Shown here one piece after another: positions 1 to 7,404 of a stretch of DNA of 14,471 nucleotides; within the stretch, counting starts at the first letter, position 1; each line of letters begins with the position of its first letter. A model generated the notes under the pieces. The model made no database searches. It was not told the DNA's origin and saw nothing but the letters and a program-made list of their open reading frames with translations. The translations under genes were made by a program, and so were the position numbers. This stretch comes from Lachnospiraceae bacterium (GTDB lineage: Bacteria > Bacillota > Clostridia > Lachnospirales > Lachnospiraceae). Where the stretch lies: the NCBI GenBank assembly GCA_017613225.1, contig JAGAEH010000249.1:1-14471 (forward strand). The letters are read 5' to 3'.

Positions 1-503
1 GGCTCGTCTGCCAGCACGATGGCGGGAGCGTTCATCAACGCGCGGCCGATGGAGACCCGCTGCTGCTGGCCGCCGGAGAGCTGGTTGGGCAGGTGGAAGC
101 GGCGCGCCGAAAGATCCAGAACGTGCAGCAGTTCCTCCAGCCGCTGCTGGTTCACTTTCCTTCCGTCCAGAAGCACCGGCAGGGTCATGTTCTCCTCCAC
201 GGTCAGCACCGGGATCAGGTTGTAAAACTGGTAGATCAGGCCCACCTCGCGGCGGCGGAAGATGGCCAGCTGCTCGTCATTCTGCGCGTAGACGTCCTGG
301 CCGTTCAGAAAGATGTGTCCGGACGTGGGACGGTCCACGCCGCCCAGGGCGTGGAGAAGCGTGGATTTGCCGGAGCCGGAGGGTCCGATCACGGCAAGGA
401 ATTCACCCTTTTCAATAGAAAACGATACGTTATCCAGCGCCCGCACTTCGTTTTCGCCGGCGCCGTAGATCTTGGTAAGCTGTTCGATCCTGACAAGTTC
501 CAT
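1..503 (-). CDS. ABC transporter ATP-binding protein (partial, 3' end outside window)
   Basis: This is the ATPase subunit of an ABC transporter, cut by the left window edge after about 167 residues. The N-terminal half shows a Walker A motif (GPSGSGKST, about residues 40-48), a Q-loop (YQFYNLIP), the signature LSGGQQQR and the Walker B strand ending LADE just before the edge. The pattern resembles the MacB/LolD/BceA family, whose ATPases pair with FtsX-like or BceB-like permeases. The ATG at 503 follows a GGGGGAGAG ribosome-binding site. It sits 68 nt after a BceS-like kinase gene, so it probably belongs to a stress-responsive peptide or antibiotic transporter regulated by that pair. The permease would lie to the left, outside the window. 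The ATPase assignment is certain; the substrate is inferred from context only. Confidence 0.93.
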   Translation of the reverse strand, partial: MELVRIEQLTKIYGAGENEVRALDNVSFSIEKGEFLAVIGPSGSGKSTLLHALGGVDRPTSGHIFLNGQDVYAQNDEQLAIFRRREVGLIYQFYNLIPVLTVEENMTLPVLLDGRKVNQQRLEELLHVLDLSARRFHLPNQLSGGQQQRVSIGRALMNAPAIVLADE

Positions 504-521
504 AATTCTCTCCCCCTTCGG

Positions 522-549
522 GTTTTATGAGACCAGTCTATCAGGCCAA
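522..549 (-). promoter_or_regulatory. Candidate promoter for the ABC ATPase gene
   Basis: Read on the minus strand, TTGGCC (544-549) and TAAAAC (522-527) are separated by 16 nt. Both hexamers match the sigma-A consensus only partly. The site lies between the kinase stop (572) and the ATPase start (503), and directly downstream of an 11-nt-spaced direct repeat. The predicted start of transcription would fall at the ribosome-binding site, which weakens the call. Confidence 0.3.
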
Positions 550-550
550 A

Positions 551-567
551 GTGACTCTCCGGTGACT
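551..567 (-). promoter_or_regulatory. Direct repeat AGTCAC-N5-AGTCAC, candidate response-regulator box
   Basis: On the minus strand AGTCAC occurs twice with an 11-nt period (562-567 and 551-556), immediately upstream of the candidate -35 of the ABC gene. Direct half-sites spaced by one helical turn are the usual layout for OmpR/PhoB-type regulators, and the neighbouring regulator gene at 1574-2239 is of that class. The pairing is an inference. Confidence 0.35.
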
Positions 568-571
568 GTTT

Positions 572-1573
572 TTACAGAACGCTCTTGTAAAAGCGGATGA
601 TGAAACGGGCGCCGCCTTCGGGACGGTTCTCCGCGGTGATGGTGCCTCCCTGTTCGGTGATGATCATCTGCGCCAGCGCCAGGCCGATGCCCATGCTGTC
701 CGGCGCCGCGTTCTTTCCCCGGTAATAGCGCTCAAAGATATGGGGCAGGTCCTCCTCCGAGAAGCCCTCGCCGGAATCCTCGATGACGAACTCGGTATAG
801 AGGGCCGTGGTCTGGGCGGACAGACGCAGCTTTCCGCCTCCCGGCATGTGGTCCATGCAGTTCTTCACGATGTTGCCGATGGCCTCCTGGGTCCAGTCGG
901 GATCCACTTCCAGCGTGCCGCCGTCGCTCTTTAAGATCAGGCCGATGCCCCGGAGCTCAAAGGAGATGGCCAAAGCCTCCGCGGCCTTGGTCAGCAGCGC
1001 GCGGGCAGCGACCGTCTTCGGCTCGAAGACCGCAGTCCCGGCGTCGATCTTGGAGATCTTCAACAGTGACTCCACCAGCCAGCTGACCTTCTCCTCCTGA
1101 GAGCGCAGGTCCCGCAGAAGCTCCGTTCTGCTCTCCGGGGAAATGGTCTGCTTTCCCAGCATTTCCGTCACCAGGCGCATGCTGGTGAGAGGCGTGCGCA
1201 GCTGATGGGAGATGTCCGCCATGGAATCGGCCAGGAAGGTCTTTTCGTCCTTCAGCTGGTCCGCCTGCTCCTTCAGGCGCAGCGTCATCTTGTGCAGCTC
1301 GTTGTTTAAGACAGCCAGTTCGCCCTCAGCGCTGTCACTGACCAGGACGTCGTCCTGGCCGTGGAGCACCCTGTCGATGGAATCGGACAGGGCAGCGATG
1401 GCCCTGTAGCGGCGGCTTAAAAAGAGCACATGCACCAGCAGCATCAGAAGGCCGCAGGCCAGCAGGACCGCCCAGGCCGGAAGGGCCGTGACCAGGCACA
1501 GTACCGTTCCCGCCGCGGTCAGAAGGAGGTCGATGACGATCTCCGCGGCATATTCTTTATTCCGGATCCACAT
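572..1573 (-). CDS. Sensor histidine kinase, BceS-like intramembrane-sensing type
   Basis: This 333-residue membrane histidine kinase is the sensor of a two-component system. Two hydrophobic helices (about 11-31 and 34-52) are joined by only two or three residues, so there is almost no extracytoplasmic domain. This is the hallmark of intramembrane-sensing kinases such as BceS, which detect the state of a partner ABC transporter. The H-box is DISHQLRTPLTSM with His123. The ATPase has an N-box (IGNIVKNCMDHM), a G1 box (EDSGEGFS), an F-box (FERYYRGK) and a G2 box (GIGLALAQ). The length matches the BceS family. The start codon follows the regulator's TAA stop with no gap, so the two genes are translationally coupled. 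The downstream ABC ATPase supports a BceRS-AB-like role; the ligand is unknown. Confidence 0.92.
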   Translation of the reverse strand: MWIRNKEYAAEIVIDLLLTAAGTVLCLVTALPAWAVLLACGLLMLLVHVLFLSRRYRAIAALSDSIDRVLHGQDDVLVSDSAEGELAVLNNELHKMTLRLKEQADQLKDEKTFLADSMADISHQLRTPLTSMRLVTEMLGKQTISPESRTELLRDLRSQEEKVSWLVESLLKISKIDAGTAVFEPKTVAARALLTKAAEALAISFELRGIGLILKSDGGTLEVDPDWTQEAIGNIVKNCMDHMPGGGKLRLSAQTTALYTEFVIEDSGEGFSEEDLPHIFERYYRGKNAAPDSMGIGLALAQMIITEQGGTITAENRPEGGARFIIRFYKSVL

Positions 1574-2239
1574 TTAGTCCACCCTGTAACCCATGCCGCG
1601 CACCGTCTTGATGATCTGCGGCCGCGCCGGGTCATCCTCTATCTTTTCCCGCAGACGCTTGATATACACCGTCAGCGTGTTGTCGTTTACGTAATCTCCT
1701 GCCGCGTCCCAGATGTCCTGCAGGATCTGTTCCCTGGTGAGCAGCCGGCCCCGGTTGGAAAACAGCTGCAGAAGCAGCCGGTACTCCAGGGCGGAGACCG
1801 CCAGTTCTTCCCCGTCCTTGGTGACGGTGCCGCTCTCCGTGTCGATGGCCACCGGGCCCGCGGCGATCACGGGGGAGCCCCCGCCTGTCCGGCGCAGCAC
1901 GGTGCGGATGCGGCTCAGCAGTTCCCGAGGGCGGAAAGGTTTGGTGATGTAGTCCTCCGCGCCCAGGTCCAGGCCTCTGACCACGCTCATCTCCGTGTCG
2001 TTGGCCGTCAGAAAGATGACCGGGAGCTTGCGTTCGTTGGCCGCCCGGCATACGCCGAAGCCGCTGCCGTCCGCCAGTGCCAGGTCCACCAGAAGCAGCG
2101 CCGGGGTGCTGCGGCGCAGCGCTTCCCGCGCGGCCCGCTCTCCCGCCGCCGTCATCACTTCGTAACCCTCCGCGGTCAGGTACGCGGAGAGAGACTTCAC
2201 AATATCCGGATCATCTTCTACCAATAGTAATTTTGTCAT
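1574..2239 (-). CDS. Response regulator, OmpR/PhoB (BceR-like) family
   Basis: This 221-residue DNA-binding response regulator is the partner of the adjoining kinase. The receiver domain (1-115) has acidic residues E8, D9 and D10, the phosphoacceptor Asp52 (VDLALADG), Thr78 (FLTAND) and Lys100 (ITKPF). A winged-helix C-terminal domain ends in the usual KTVRGMGYRV motif. I chose the ATG at 2239 because the receiver domain begins there (MTKLLLVEDD). The frame stays open upstream to 2395, but that part only translates the 76-bp repeats. The start has a poor ribosome-binding site (only GGAA abutting the ATG). An extended -10-like TGTTATATA lies at 2248-2256, so a nearly leaderless message is possible. 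It probably controls the ABC genes downstream. Confidence 0.93.
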   Translation of the reverse strand: MTKLLLVEDDPDIVKSLSAYLTAEGYEVMTAAGERAAREALRRSTPALLLVDLALADGSGFGVCRAANERKLPVIFLTANDTEMSVVRGLDLGAEDYITKPFRPRELLSRIRTVLRRTGGGSPVIAAGPVAIDTESGTVTKDGEELAVSALEYRLLLQLFSNRGRLLTREQILQDIWDAAGDYVNDNTLTVYIKRLREKIEDDPARPQIIKTVRGMGYRVD

Positions 2240-2247
2240 TTCCGTTG

Positions 2248-2256
2248 TATATAACA
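2248..2256 (-). promoter_or_regulatory. Extended -10-like element before the response regulator
   Basis: TG-T-TATATA reads on the minus strand about 9-17 nt before the regulator ATG. There is no good -35, because the upstream DNA is repeat sequence. If it is used, transcription would begin almost at the start codon. This is a weak call. Confidence 0.25.
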
Positions 2257-2260
2257 GTAC

Positions 2261-2488
2261 GGCTGCCTCGCCCGTGCCGGCCGCGTGAACGGCCACTTCA
2301 GACACGCTCCCGCTTGGCGCTCGGTCGCAGCGGAACGGCTGCCTTGCCCGTGCCGACCGCGTGAACGGCCACTTCAGATACGCTCTGGCCAGCATGCTCG
2401 CAAGCTCGCTGCGGCTGCCTCGCCCGTGCCGGCTGCGTGAATGGCCACTTCAGACACGCTCCCGCTTGGCGCTCGGTCGCAGCGGTAC
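2261..2488. repeat. Three tandem 76-bp repeat units
   Basis: Three units begin at 2261, 2337 and 2413, each exactly 76 bp and each starting GGCTGCCT(C/T)GCCCGTGCCG. Units 1 and 3 differ at only three positions. Unit 2 matches them over about the first 50 bp, then carries a different second half (containing AGCATGCTCGCAAGCTCGC). Unit 1 contains a small hairpin, GGCCG-CGTGAA-CGGCC. The array fills the space between rlmB and the response regulator. Open frames crossing it give only short repeated GC-rich peptides, so I read it as non-coding. Units of this kind may be dispersed elsewhere in the genome, which one window cannot show. Confidence 0.9.
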
Positions 2489-2573
2489 TAAGCTCGAGCT
2501 GCGCAAGGCTTGCTCTCGCTAAGTACCGGCGATTCGCGACAGTCTTCAGTGGCTGCATTCACGCCTGCCGGCA
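2427..2573. repeat. Long imperfect palindrome: third repeat unit against an inverted partial copy
   Basis: The segment 2427-2456 of unit 3 (GTGCCGGCTGCGTGAATG then GCCACTTCAGAC) is matched in inverted orientation at about 2541-2573, where the reverse complement reads ATGCCGGCAGGCGTGAATG then CAGCCACTGAAGAC. The arms are about 30 nt with a few mismatches and a 2-nt indel. They enclose the stronger hairpin at 2483-2528, and short blocks between them also pair (GGTCGC against TGTCGCGA). The whole could extrude as a cruciform or fold as RNA, as REP/MITE-like elements do. Confidence 0.7.
2483..2528 (-). terminator. Large hairpin downstream of rlmB, possible terminator or processing structure
   Basis: CGGTACTAAGC (2483-2493) pairs with GCTAAGTACCG (2518-2528) with one mismatch. 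After a 2x2 internal loop, GAGC (2496-2499) pairs with GCTC (2512-2515). It lies about 80 nt after the rlmB stop. No run of T follows on the minus strand, so it is not a standard intrinsic terminator. It may protect the 3' end of the cysS-mrnC-rlmB message or simply be the core of the repeat element. Confidence 0.4.
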
Positions 2574-2607
2574 TCGGTCTTCAGGCGACAGTCACAGCAA
2601 CTTCCGC

Positions 2608-3348
2608 TTATCCTCTCCTCTGCCTGACTACCTCGAATGCCAGCACTCCGGCAGCGACAGACGCGTTAAGCGAATCGATGTCCCCCTTCATGGGGATGGA
2701 AGCCACGAAGTCGCAGGCCTCCCGCACCAGGCGGGACACGCCCTCCCCCTCGTTTCCGATCACCAGCCCGATGGGGCCCTTCAGGTCCAGGTCGTAGAGC
2801 ACCGTGCCGTCCATGTCCGCGCAGGCGAACCACAGGCCTTTCTCCTTCAGTTCCTTGATGGCCGCAGTCAGGTTGGTCACCTTCACCACCGGCGTATAGT
2901 TCAAAGCGCCCGCGGAGGCCTTGGCCACGGTGGCCGTCAGCCCCGCCGCCCGGCGCTTGGGGATGATCACCCCGTGGGCGCCGCAGAGGTTCGCGGTGCG
3001 GATGATGGCCCCCAGGTTGTGGGGATCCTCGATGCCATCCAGCAGAAAGACGAAGGGATCCTCTCCCTTCTCAGCCGCCTTCGCGAAGATGTCCTCCATC
3101 TGCGCGTATTCATAGGCCGCCGCGTAGGCCACAACGCCCTGGTGCTTGGTGCTGTTCGCGATCTGATCCAGCTTTTGCCCGGGCACGAAGCTCACCACGG
3201 CGTCCGTCTTTTTCGCCTCCCGCAGGATGCTCTTTACGGGGCCGTCCTCACAGCCCGAAAGTACAAAAAGGCGGTCGATGGTCTTTCCGGAACGGAAAGC
3301 CTCCAGGACCGCGTTGCGTCCGATGATGATGGATTCCTCAAGTCTCAT
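2608..3348 (-). CDS. rlmB: TrmH-family 2'-O-ribose methyltransferase, RlmB type
   Basis: This SpoU/TrmH-family RNA methyltransferase of 246 residues most likely methylates the ribose of a 23S rRNA guanosine (G2251 in E. coli numbering) using S-adenosylmethionine. A short N-terminal substrate-binding domain (about 1-80: IIGRNAVLEAF, then KHQGVVAYAA) precedes the knotted catalytic domain. Its three motifs are clear: NLGAIIRTA (111-119, with catalytic Arg), LVIGNEGEGVSR (195-206) and IPMKGDIDSLNASVAAGV (218-235). The start overlaps the end of mrnC by 11 nt and is preceded by AGGAGCAGAA. It is third in the cysS-mrnC-rlmB order also seen in Bacillus. Family assignment is certain; the exact rRNA position is inferred from synteny. 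Confidence 0.94.
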   Translation of the reverse strand: MRLEESIIIGRNAVLEAFRSGKTIDRLFVLSGCEDGPVKSILREAKKTDAVVSFVPGQKLDQIANSTKHQGVVAYAAAYEYAQMEDIFAKAAEKGEDPFVFLLDGIEDPHNLGAIIRTANLCGAHGVIIPKRRAAGLTATVAKASAGALNYTPVVKVTNLTAAIKELKEKGLWFACADMDGTVLYDLDLKGPIGLVIGNEGEGVSRLVREACDFVASIPMKGDIDSLNASVAAGVLAFEVVRQRRG

Positions 3349-3760
3349 TTCTGCTCCTCTCCCATCCCAGATGGATCAAATGCAGAAGCCTGTCCACGTC
3401 GCCCTTCAGGTAGAGCCAGCCGATCAGCGCCTCAAAGCCCGTAGCCAGGCGGTATTCGCTCATGGAGGAATGTCTGGCCTTCGTTCCCGGATTGGCGTTG
3501 CGGCCCCGGCGGAACACGTCGGCCTCCTCCTCTGTCAGTTCGTCCCGGATGGCCAGGACCAGCTTTGCCTGGGCGGAAGCCCTGGCCAGACCCACGGCCT
3601 CCAGGTTCATCTTCTTGGCGGAGGTATCCCCCTTTTCCACGATCACGGAGCGGATCACCAGCTCATAGACCACGTCTCCCAGATAGGCAAGGGAATGCGG
3701 GGCAAGCGACCCAGGCCGCTGCCCCGTCAGTTCGAATTCCCGTCTTATGCTCTCTTCCAT
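3338..3760 (-). CDS. mrnC: Mini-ribonuclease III
   Basis: This 140-residue protein consists of an RNase III catalytic domain without the double-stranded RNA-binding domain, as in Mini-III, which matures 23S rRNA ends in Bacillus. The first catalytic motif is AYLGDVVYEL with Asp29. The second acidic cluster is in TGFEALIGWLYL with Glu110. A basic stretch (FRRGRNANPGTKARHSS) between them is typical of this subfamily. It overlaps the 3' end of cysS by 16 nt and the 5' end of rlmB by 11 nt, which implies coupled translation. Co-location with an rRNA methyltransferase fits a role in 50S subunit maturation. Confidence 0.94.
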   Translation of the reverse strand: MEESIRREFELTGQRPGSLAPHSLAYLGDVVYELVIRSVIVEKGDTSAKKMNLEAVGLARASAQAKLVLAIRDELTEEEADVFRRGRNANPGTKARHSSMSEYRLATGFEALIGWLYLKGDVDRLLHLIHLGWERSRNET

Positions 3761-5136
3761 TTAACGCCCTCGCGGGTGTCTTCCAGGATGATGCCCATCT
3801 CCAGAAGCTTCGCGCGGATCGCGTCGGCCTTGGCGAAGTCCTTCGCCTTTCTGGCCTGGCGGCGCTCTTCGATCAGAGCCTCCACTTCCTCATCCAGCAG
3901 TTCCGTCTTAGGCTCCGTGTTGATGCCCAGGATATTGCAGAGCTGCACCAGCAGATCCAGGACTCCCTGAGCCTGCTCTTTGGACATGCCCTCCGCCATG
4001 GCGGTATTGGCGAACTTCACCAGTTCGAATACTGCGGAGATGGCGTCGGCGGTGTTGAAGTCGTCGTCCATGGCGGCCTCGAACTTTTCACGGAAAGTCT
4101 CCGCCGCGCCGTCATAGGCCGCGCCGCTTTCGGCGCGCTCCGCAAAGTCGCGGAGACTGCCCAGGCAGGTCATGATGCGGTCCAGGCCGTTCTTGGCGGC
4201 GTTCATCAGCTCGTCGGAGAAATTCAGCGGGCTGCGGTAGTGCGCGGAGAGCATGAAGAAGCGCAGCACCTGCAGGTCGTACTTCTCGCTGATGTCCCGG
4301 ACCGTAAAGAAGTTGCCAAGGGACTTGGACATCTTGCGGTTGTCGATGTTTAGGAACGCGTTGTGCATCCAGTAGTGGGCCAGGGGCTTGCCGGTGGCCG
4401 CTTCGCTCTGGGCGATCTCGTTTTCGTGGTGGGGGAAGACCAGGTCCTCACCGCCGCCGTGGATGTCGATGGTCTCGCCCAGGTATTTCTGGCTCATCAC
4501 GGAGCACTCGATGTGCCAGCCGGGACGGCCCTCGCCCCAGGGGGACGGCCAGGAGGGCTCACCCTCCTTCTTGGGCTTCCAGAGCACGAAGTCGAAGGGG
4601 TCTTCCTTCTGATCTTCGCCGGTCACCAGCAGGGTGCGGTTTCCGGAGCGCAGGTCGTGCAGGTTCTTGCCGGACAGCTTGCCGTAGCCCGGGAAAGAGC
4701 GCACCCGGAAATACACGGTGCCGTCGTCCACTGCGTAGGCGTGGCCGCCGTCGATCAGCTTCTGGATCAGTTCGATCATGCCGTCGATCTCCTCCGTGGC
4801 CTTGGGATGCACGGTGGCGGGGCGGATGTTCATCCCCTCCATGTCCTTCTTGCACTCTTCGATGTAGCGCTCGGAGATCACCGAGGAGGGCAGCCCCTCT
4901 TCGATGGCCTTCTTGATGATCTTGTCATCCACGTCCGTGAAATTGGACACGAAATTGACGTCATAGCCCTTGTATTCCAGATAGCGGCGCACGGTGTCGA
5001 AAAAGATCATCGGGCGCGCGTTGCCGATATGGATCAGGTTGTAGACGGTAGGCCCGCATACGTACATGCTGACCTTGCCCTCCTCGATGGGCACGAAATC
5101 GTCTTTTCTGCAGCTTAATGTGTTGTAGATCCTCAT
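3745..5136 (-). CDS. cysS: Cysteinyl-tRNA synthetase
   Basis: This cytoplasmic class I aminoacyl-tRNA synthetase of 463 residues charges tRNA-Cys with cysteine. The nucleotide-binding signature appears as HIGN (36-39) and KMSKS (268-272). The zinc ligands that give cysteine selectivity are visible as Cys27 (YVCGPT), Cys211 (HIECS), His236 and Glu240 (FPHHENE). The C-terminal part (about 310-463) holds the helical DALR-type domain and the conserved [20 protein letters not shown] segment. Length is normal. The ATG at 5136 has an AGAGGA site upstream. It leads an operon with mrnC and rlmB. I see no T-box leader before it, although cysS in Firmicutes is often T-box controlled. Confidence 0.97.
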   Translation of the reverse strand: MRIYNTLSCRKDDFVPIEEGKVSMYVCGPTVYNLIHIGNARPMIFFDTVRRYLEYKGYDVNFVSNFTDVDDKIIKKAIEEGLPSSVISERYIEECKKDMEGMNIRPATVHPKATEEIDGMIELIQKLIDGGHAYAVDDGTVYFRVRSFPGYGKLSGKNLHDLRSGNRTLLVTGEDQKEDPFDFVLWKPKKEGEPSWPSPWGEGRPGWHIECSVMSQKYLGETIDIHGGGEDLVFPHHENEIAQSEAATGKPLAHYWMHNAFLNIDNRKMSKSLGNFFTVRDISEKYDLQVLRFFMLSAHYRSPLNFSDELMNAAKNGLDRIMTCLGSLRDFAERAESGAAYDGAAETFREKFEAAMDDDFNTADAISAVFELVKFANTAMAEGMSKEQAQGVLDLLVQLCNILGINTEPKTELLDEEVEALIEERRQARKAKDFAKADAIRAKLLEMGIILEDTREGVKWKRA

Positions 5137-5152
5137 GTTCTGTCCTCTTCCA

Positions 5153-5180
5153 ATTAATATGATGCCAGATTGTCTGCCAA
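5153..5180 (-). promoter_or_regulatory. Candidate promoter for cysS
   Basis: On the minus strand TTGGCA (5175-5180) and ATTAAT (5153-5158) are 16 nt apart, between the glyS terminator and the cysS start at 5136. The -35 matches five of six bases, the -10 four of six. The leader would be very short, so the exact -10 is uncertain. Confidence 0.35.
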
Positions 5181-5188
5181 ACTATGAG

Positions 5189-5222
5189 AAAGGCTGCCGG
5201 ACGGTGTTTTGCGCGGCAGCCT
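5189..5222 (-). terminator. Hairpin terminator after glycyl-tRNA synthetase
   Basis: A perfect 9-bp stem (AGGCTGCCG, 5214-5222 on the minus strand, with CGGCAGCCT at 5191-5199) and a 14-nt loop begin a few bases after the glyS stop. It is followed on the minus strand by TTCTC, a weak U tract. It separates the glyS block from cysS. Confidence 0.6.
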
Positions 5223-5228
5223 GAGTCT

Positions 5229-6617
5229 TTAGAAGAATAATTTTTGGTCCAGCCAGGACTTCAGTTCCCCGATCTTGACTCTCTCCTGCTCCATGCTGTC
5301 GCGCTCCCGGACGGTGACGCAGCCATCCGTCTCGGAATCGAAGTCGTAGGTAATACAGTAAGGGGTGCCGATCTCGTCCTGCCTCCTGTAGCGCTTGCCG
5401 ATGTTGCCGCGGTCGTCATAGTCCACGTTCCAGTACTTTGCCAGCTCGCTGTAGATGGGCAGGGCTTTCTCCGCCAGCTTCTTTGACAGCGGCAGCACCG
5501 CCGCCTTCACCGGCGCCAGGGCGGGATGCAGGTGCAGCACGGTGCGCACGTCGCCCTCGCCGATGGTCTCTTCGTCGTAGGCGCTGGTCAGGAAGGCCAG
5601 CAGCAGGCGCTCCACGCCCACGGAGGGCTCGATGACCCAGGGCAGATAGCGCTCGTTTATCTCGTCGTCAAAGTAGGTCAGATCCTGGCCCGACACCTCC
5701 TGGTGCCTGCCCAGGTCGTAATTGGTGCGGTCCGCGATGCCCCAGAGCTCGCCCCAGCCGAAGGGGAACAGGAACTCTATGTCTGTAGTGGCGTTGCTGT
5801 AGAAAACCAGCTCGTCCGGATCGTGGTCGCGGGCGCGGACTTCCTCTTCCTTCAGGCCAAGGCTGTAAAGGAAGTTCAGGCAGTACTTTTTCCAGTATTC
5901 GAACCACTCCAGGTCGGTGTGGGGCTTGCAGAAGAACTCCAGTTCCATCTGCTCGAACTCACGGGTCCGGAAGATGAAATTGCCGGGAGTGATCTCGTTG
6001 CGGAAGGACTTGCCGATCTGGCCGATGCCGAAGGGCACTTTCTTGCGGGAAGTCCGCTGCACGTTCACAAAGTTCACGAAGATGCCCTGGGCCGTCTCGG
6101 GGCGGAGGTAGACCGTATTCTTGGCGTCTTCCGTGACGCCCTGGAAGGTCTTGAACATCAGGTTGAACTGACGGATGTCGGTGAAATCATGCTTGCCGCA
6201 GGTGGGGCAGGGGATGTTCTTCTCCTCGATGAAGGCCTTCATCTCCTCATTGCTCCAGCCGTCCACGCTGCTCTCCAGGGTGATGCCCTGTTCAAAGCAG
6301 AAATCCTCGATCAGCTTGTCCGCGCGGAAGCGCTCCTTGCAGGCGCGGCAGTCCATCAGCGGGTCGGCAAAGCTGCGCAGATGGCCGGAGGCCTCCCAGG
6401 TGCGGGAGTTCATTAAGATGGCGGAATCCAGGCCCACGTTGTAGGGGTTTTCCTGGACGAATTTCTTCCACCAGGCCTTTTTGATATTGTTCTTCAGTTC
6501 CACGCCCAGGTTTCCGTAGTCCCAGGTGTTTGCCAGGCCGCCGTAGATCTCGGACCCGGGGTAGATAAACCCGCGGGACTTTGCCAGAGCGACCAGCTTG
6601 TCCATCGTCTTTTCCAT
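5229..6617 (-). CDS. glyS: Glycyl-tRNA synthetase, single-chain (alpha2) type
   Basis: This class II aminoacyl-tRNA synthetase of 462 residues charges tRNA-Gly with glycine. It is the one-subunit form (as in Thermus, archaea and eukaryotes), not the two-gene GlyQ/GlyS form of E. coli. Motif 2 is [21 protein letters not shown] (about 205-225) and motif 3 is [10 protein letters not shown] (334-343). A cysteine-rich insert (Cys90/Cys93 and Cys137/Cys140) may bind zinc. The C-terminal 100 residues form the anticodon-binding domain ([14 protein letters not shown] onward). I chose the ATG at 6617 because it precedes the conserved [12 protein letters not shown] region and has AGAGGA upstream. A longer frame to 6695 would overlap the lipoprotein gene. 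It follows that gene by 22 nt and is probably co-transcribed with it. Confidence 0.96.
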   Translation of the reverse strand: MEKTMDKLVALAKSRGFIYPGSEIYGGLANTWDYGNLGVELKNNIKKAWWKKFVQENPYNVGLDSAILMNSRTWEASGHLRSFADPLMDCRACKERFRADKLIEDFCFEQGITLESSVDGWSNEEMKAFIEEKNIPCPTCGKHDFTDIRQFNLMFKTFQGVTEDAKNTVYLRPETAQGIFVNFVNVQRTSRKKVPFGIGQIGKSFRNEITPGNFIFRTREFEQMELEFFCKPHTDLEWFEYWKKYCLNFLYSLGLKEEEVRARDHDPDELVFYSNATTDIEFLFPFGWGELWGIADRTNYDLGRHQEVSGQDLTYFDDEINERYLPWVIEPSVGVERLLLAFLTSAYDEETIGEGDVRTVLHLHPALAPVKAAVLPLSKKLAEKALPIYSELAKYWNVDYDDRGNIGKRYRRQDEIGTPYCITYDFDSETDGCVTVRERDSMEQERVKIGELKSWLDQKLFF

Positions 6618-6639
6618 GTATCGTCCTCTATGTGCTGAA

Positions 6640-7317
6640 TTATTTGAATACGATGTAATTCGTCTCGCCCGGTACGGTGCGGACGGTAAACTCATCCACC
6701 AGTTCCATGCCCTTGGTCATGAAGAAGATCTTTCCCTCGCAGGTGACCAGGGTGTTGCCCTCCACCGCCACCAGCATGTACTTGTCGAGATCCATGATGT
6801 CCACCGCCATGGCGTCGCTGCCGTCCTCCGCCTTGACCATGTTGCTGTAGGTCAGGTTGGAGTCGTTGCCGTTCTTGACGGTGCCCACGATCAGGTTCTG
6901 GATGTCCACCGCTTCGCTGGTGCCGTTGAAAGCCAGGTAGTTGGCGCTGTCCGCGTAGTCCAGCATCACCGTGGCCACCTTGTCGGCAACGTTGATCAGC
7001 TGGATGCTCACGGGAAGGACCAGCTCTTCCTCGCTCTTGATGTCCTTCAGTTCCTCCGCGCGCACATAGGGAAGGTTGGCCTTCTCCTCGTTATACGCCC
7101 GGACGGAGTCCTCTACGAAGGCGGTCAGCTCCGTATCGCTGTAGCGGGGTGTCTCAAAGCTGCTGTTGTCAAAGCTCTCCACCTCCGCGCCGATCACGTG
7201 TCTGTCGCGGCGGATGAAGATGCCGCTCTCCTTGGGTTCAAAGGTGGTGCTTTCGGTGCAGGCGCAAAGAAACAGGGCGGATATCAGCAAAAGGGAAAAC
7301 AGCAGGGTGCGTTTCAT
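6640..7317 (-). CDS. Putative lipoprotein of unknown function
   Basis: I do not recognise this 225-residue protein. The N-terminus is a lipoprotein signal peptide: basic MKR, a hydrophobic run, then Leu-Cys-Ala-Cys with Cys20 as the probable lipidated residue. The mature part is acidic and mixed alpha/beta without obvious repeats or metal motifs. It includes [20 protein letters not shown] early and a conserved-looking [14 protein letters not shown] segment near the C-terminus. It should sit on the outer face of the membrane. An AAAGGA site lies 7 nt before the ATG. The gene is only 25 nt from the S1 terminator and 22 nt before glyS, so it probably shares a message with the synthetase. Nothing in the sequence reveals a function. 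Confidence 0.85.
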   Translation of the reverse strand: MKRTLLFSLLLISALFLCACTESTTFEPKESGIFIRRDRHVIGAEVESFDNSSFETPRYSDTELTAFVEDSVRAYNEEKANLPYVRAEELKDIKSEEELVLPVSIQLINVADKVATVMLDYADSANYLAFNGTSEAVDIQNLIVGTVKNGNDSNLTYSNMVKAEDGSDAMAVDIMDLDKYMLVAVEGNTLVTCEGKIFFMTKGMELVDEFTVRTVPGETNYIVFK

Positions 7318-7342
7318 TCCAAATTCCTTTCTGTTCTATTGT

Positions 7343-7372
7343 AAAAACCGGTGGGTGTTTCAGCCCACCGGT
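7343..7372 (-). terminator. Strong intrinsic terminator after the S1 gene
   Basis: A perfect 9-bp GC-rich stem (ACCGGTGGG with CCCACCGGT, arms 7364-7372 and 7347-7355) encloses an 8-nt loop. It is followed on the minus strand by a TTTT run, 33 nt beyond the S1 stop. It should end the flavoprotein/cmk-ispH-S1 message. Confidence 0.88.
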
Positions 7373-7404
7373 ATGGTATTTTCTTTGATCGGCTCCGTCG
7401 ACCT

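Noticed and set aside
2240..2395. N-terminal extension of the response regulator upstream of 2239
   Set aside because: The frame stays open but only translates the 76-bp repeats. The receiver domain begins exactly at the ATG at 2239.
2261..2488. CRISPR array
   Set aside because: The 76-bp units abut with no unique spacers, and no cas gene is nearby.
2298..2558. Minus-strand 86-codon frame in the repeat region
   Set aside because: It consists of repeat sequence read in one frame, has no domain, and repeats the same peptide in alternating registers. It is better explained as non-coding repeat DNA.
2437..5118. Long plus-strand frames opposite rlmB, mrnC and cysS
   Set aside because: High GC leaves antisense frames open. 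The translations are low-complexity His/Arg/Gly-rich with no family features, and the minus-strand genes are conserved enzymes.
6618..6695. Longer glycyl-tRNA synthetase start
   Set aside because: It would overlap the lipoprotein gene and add residues absent from the family. The ATG at 6617 has a proper SD.
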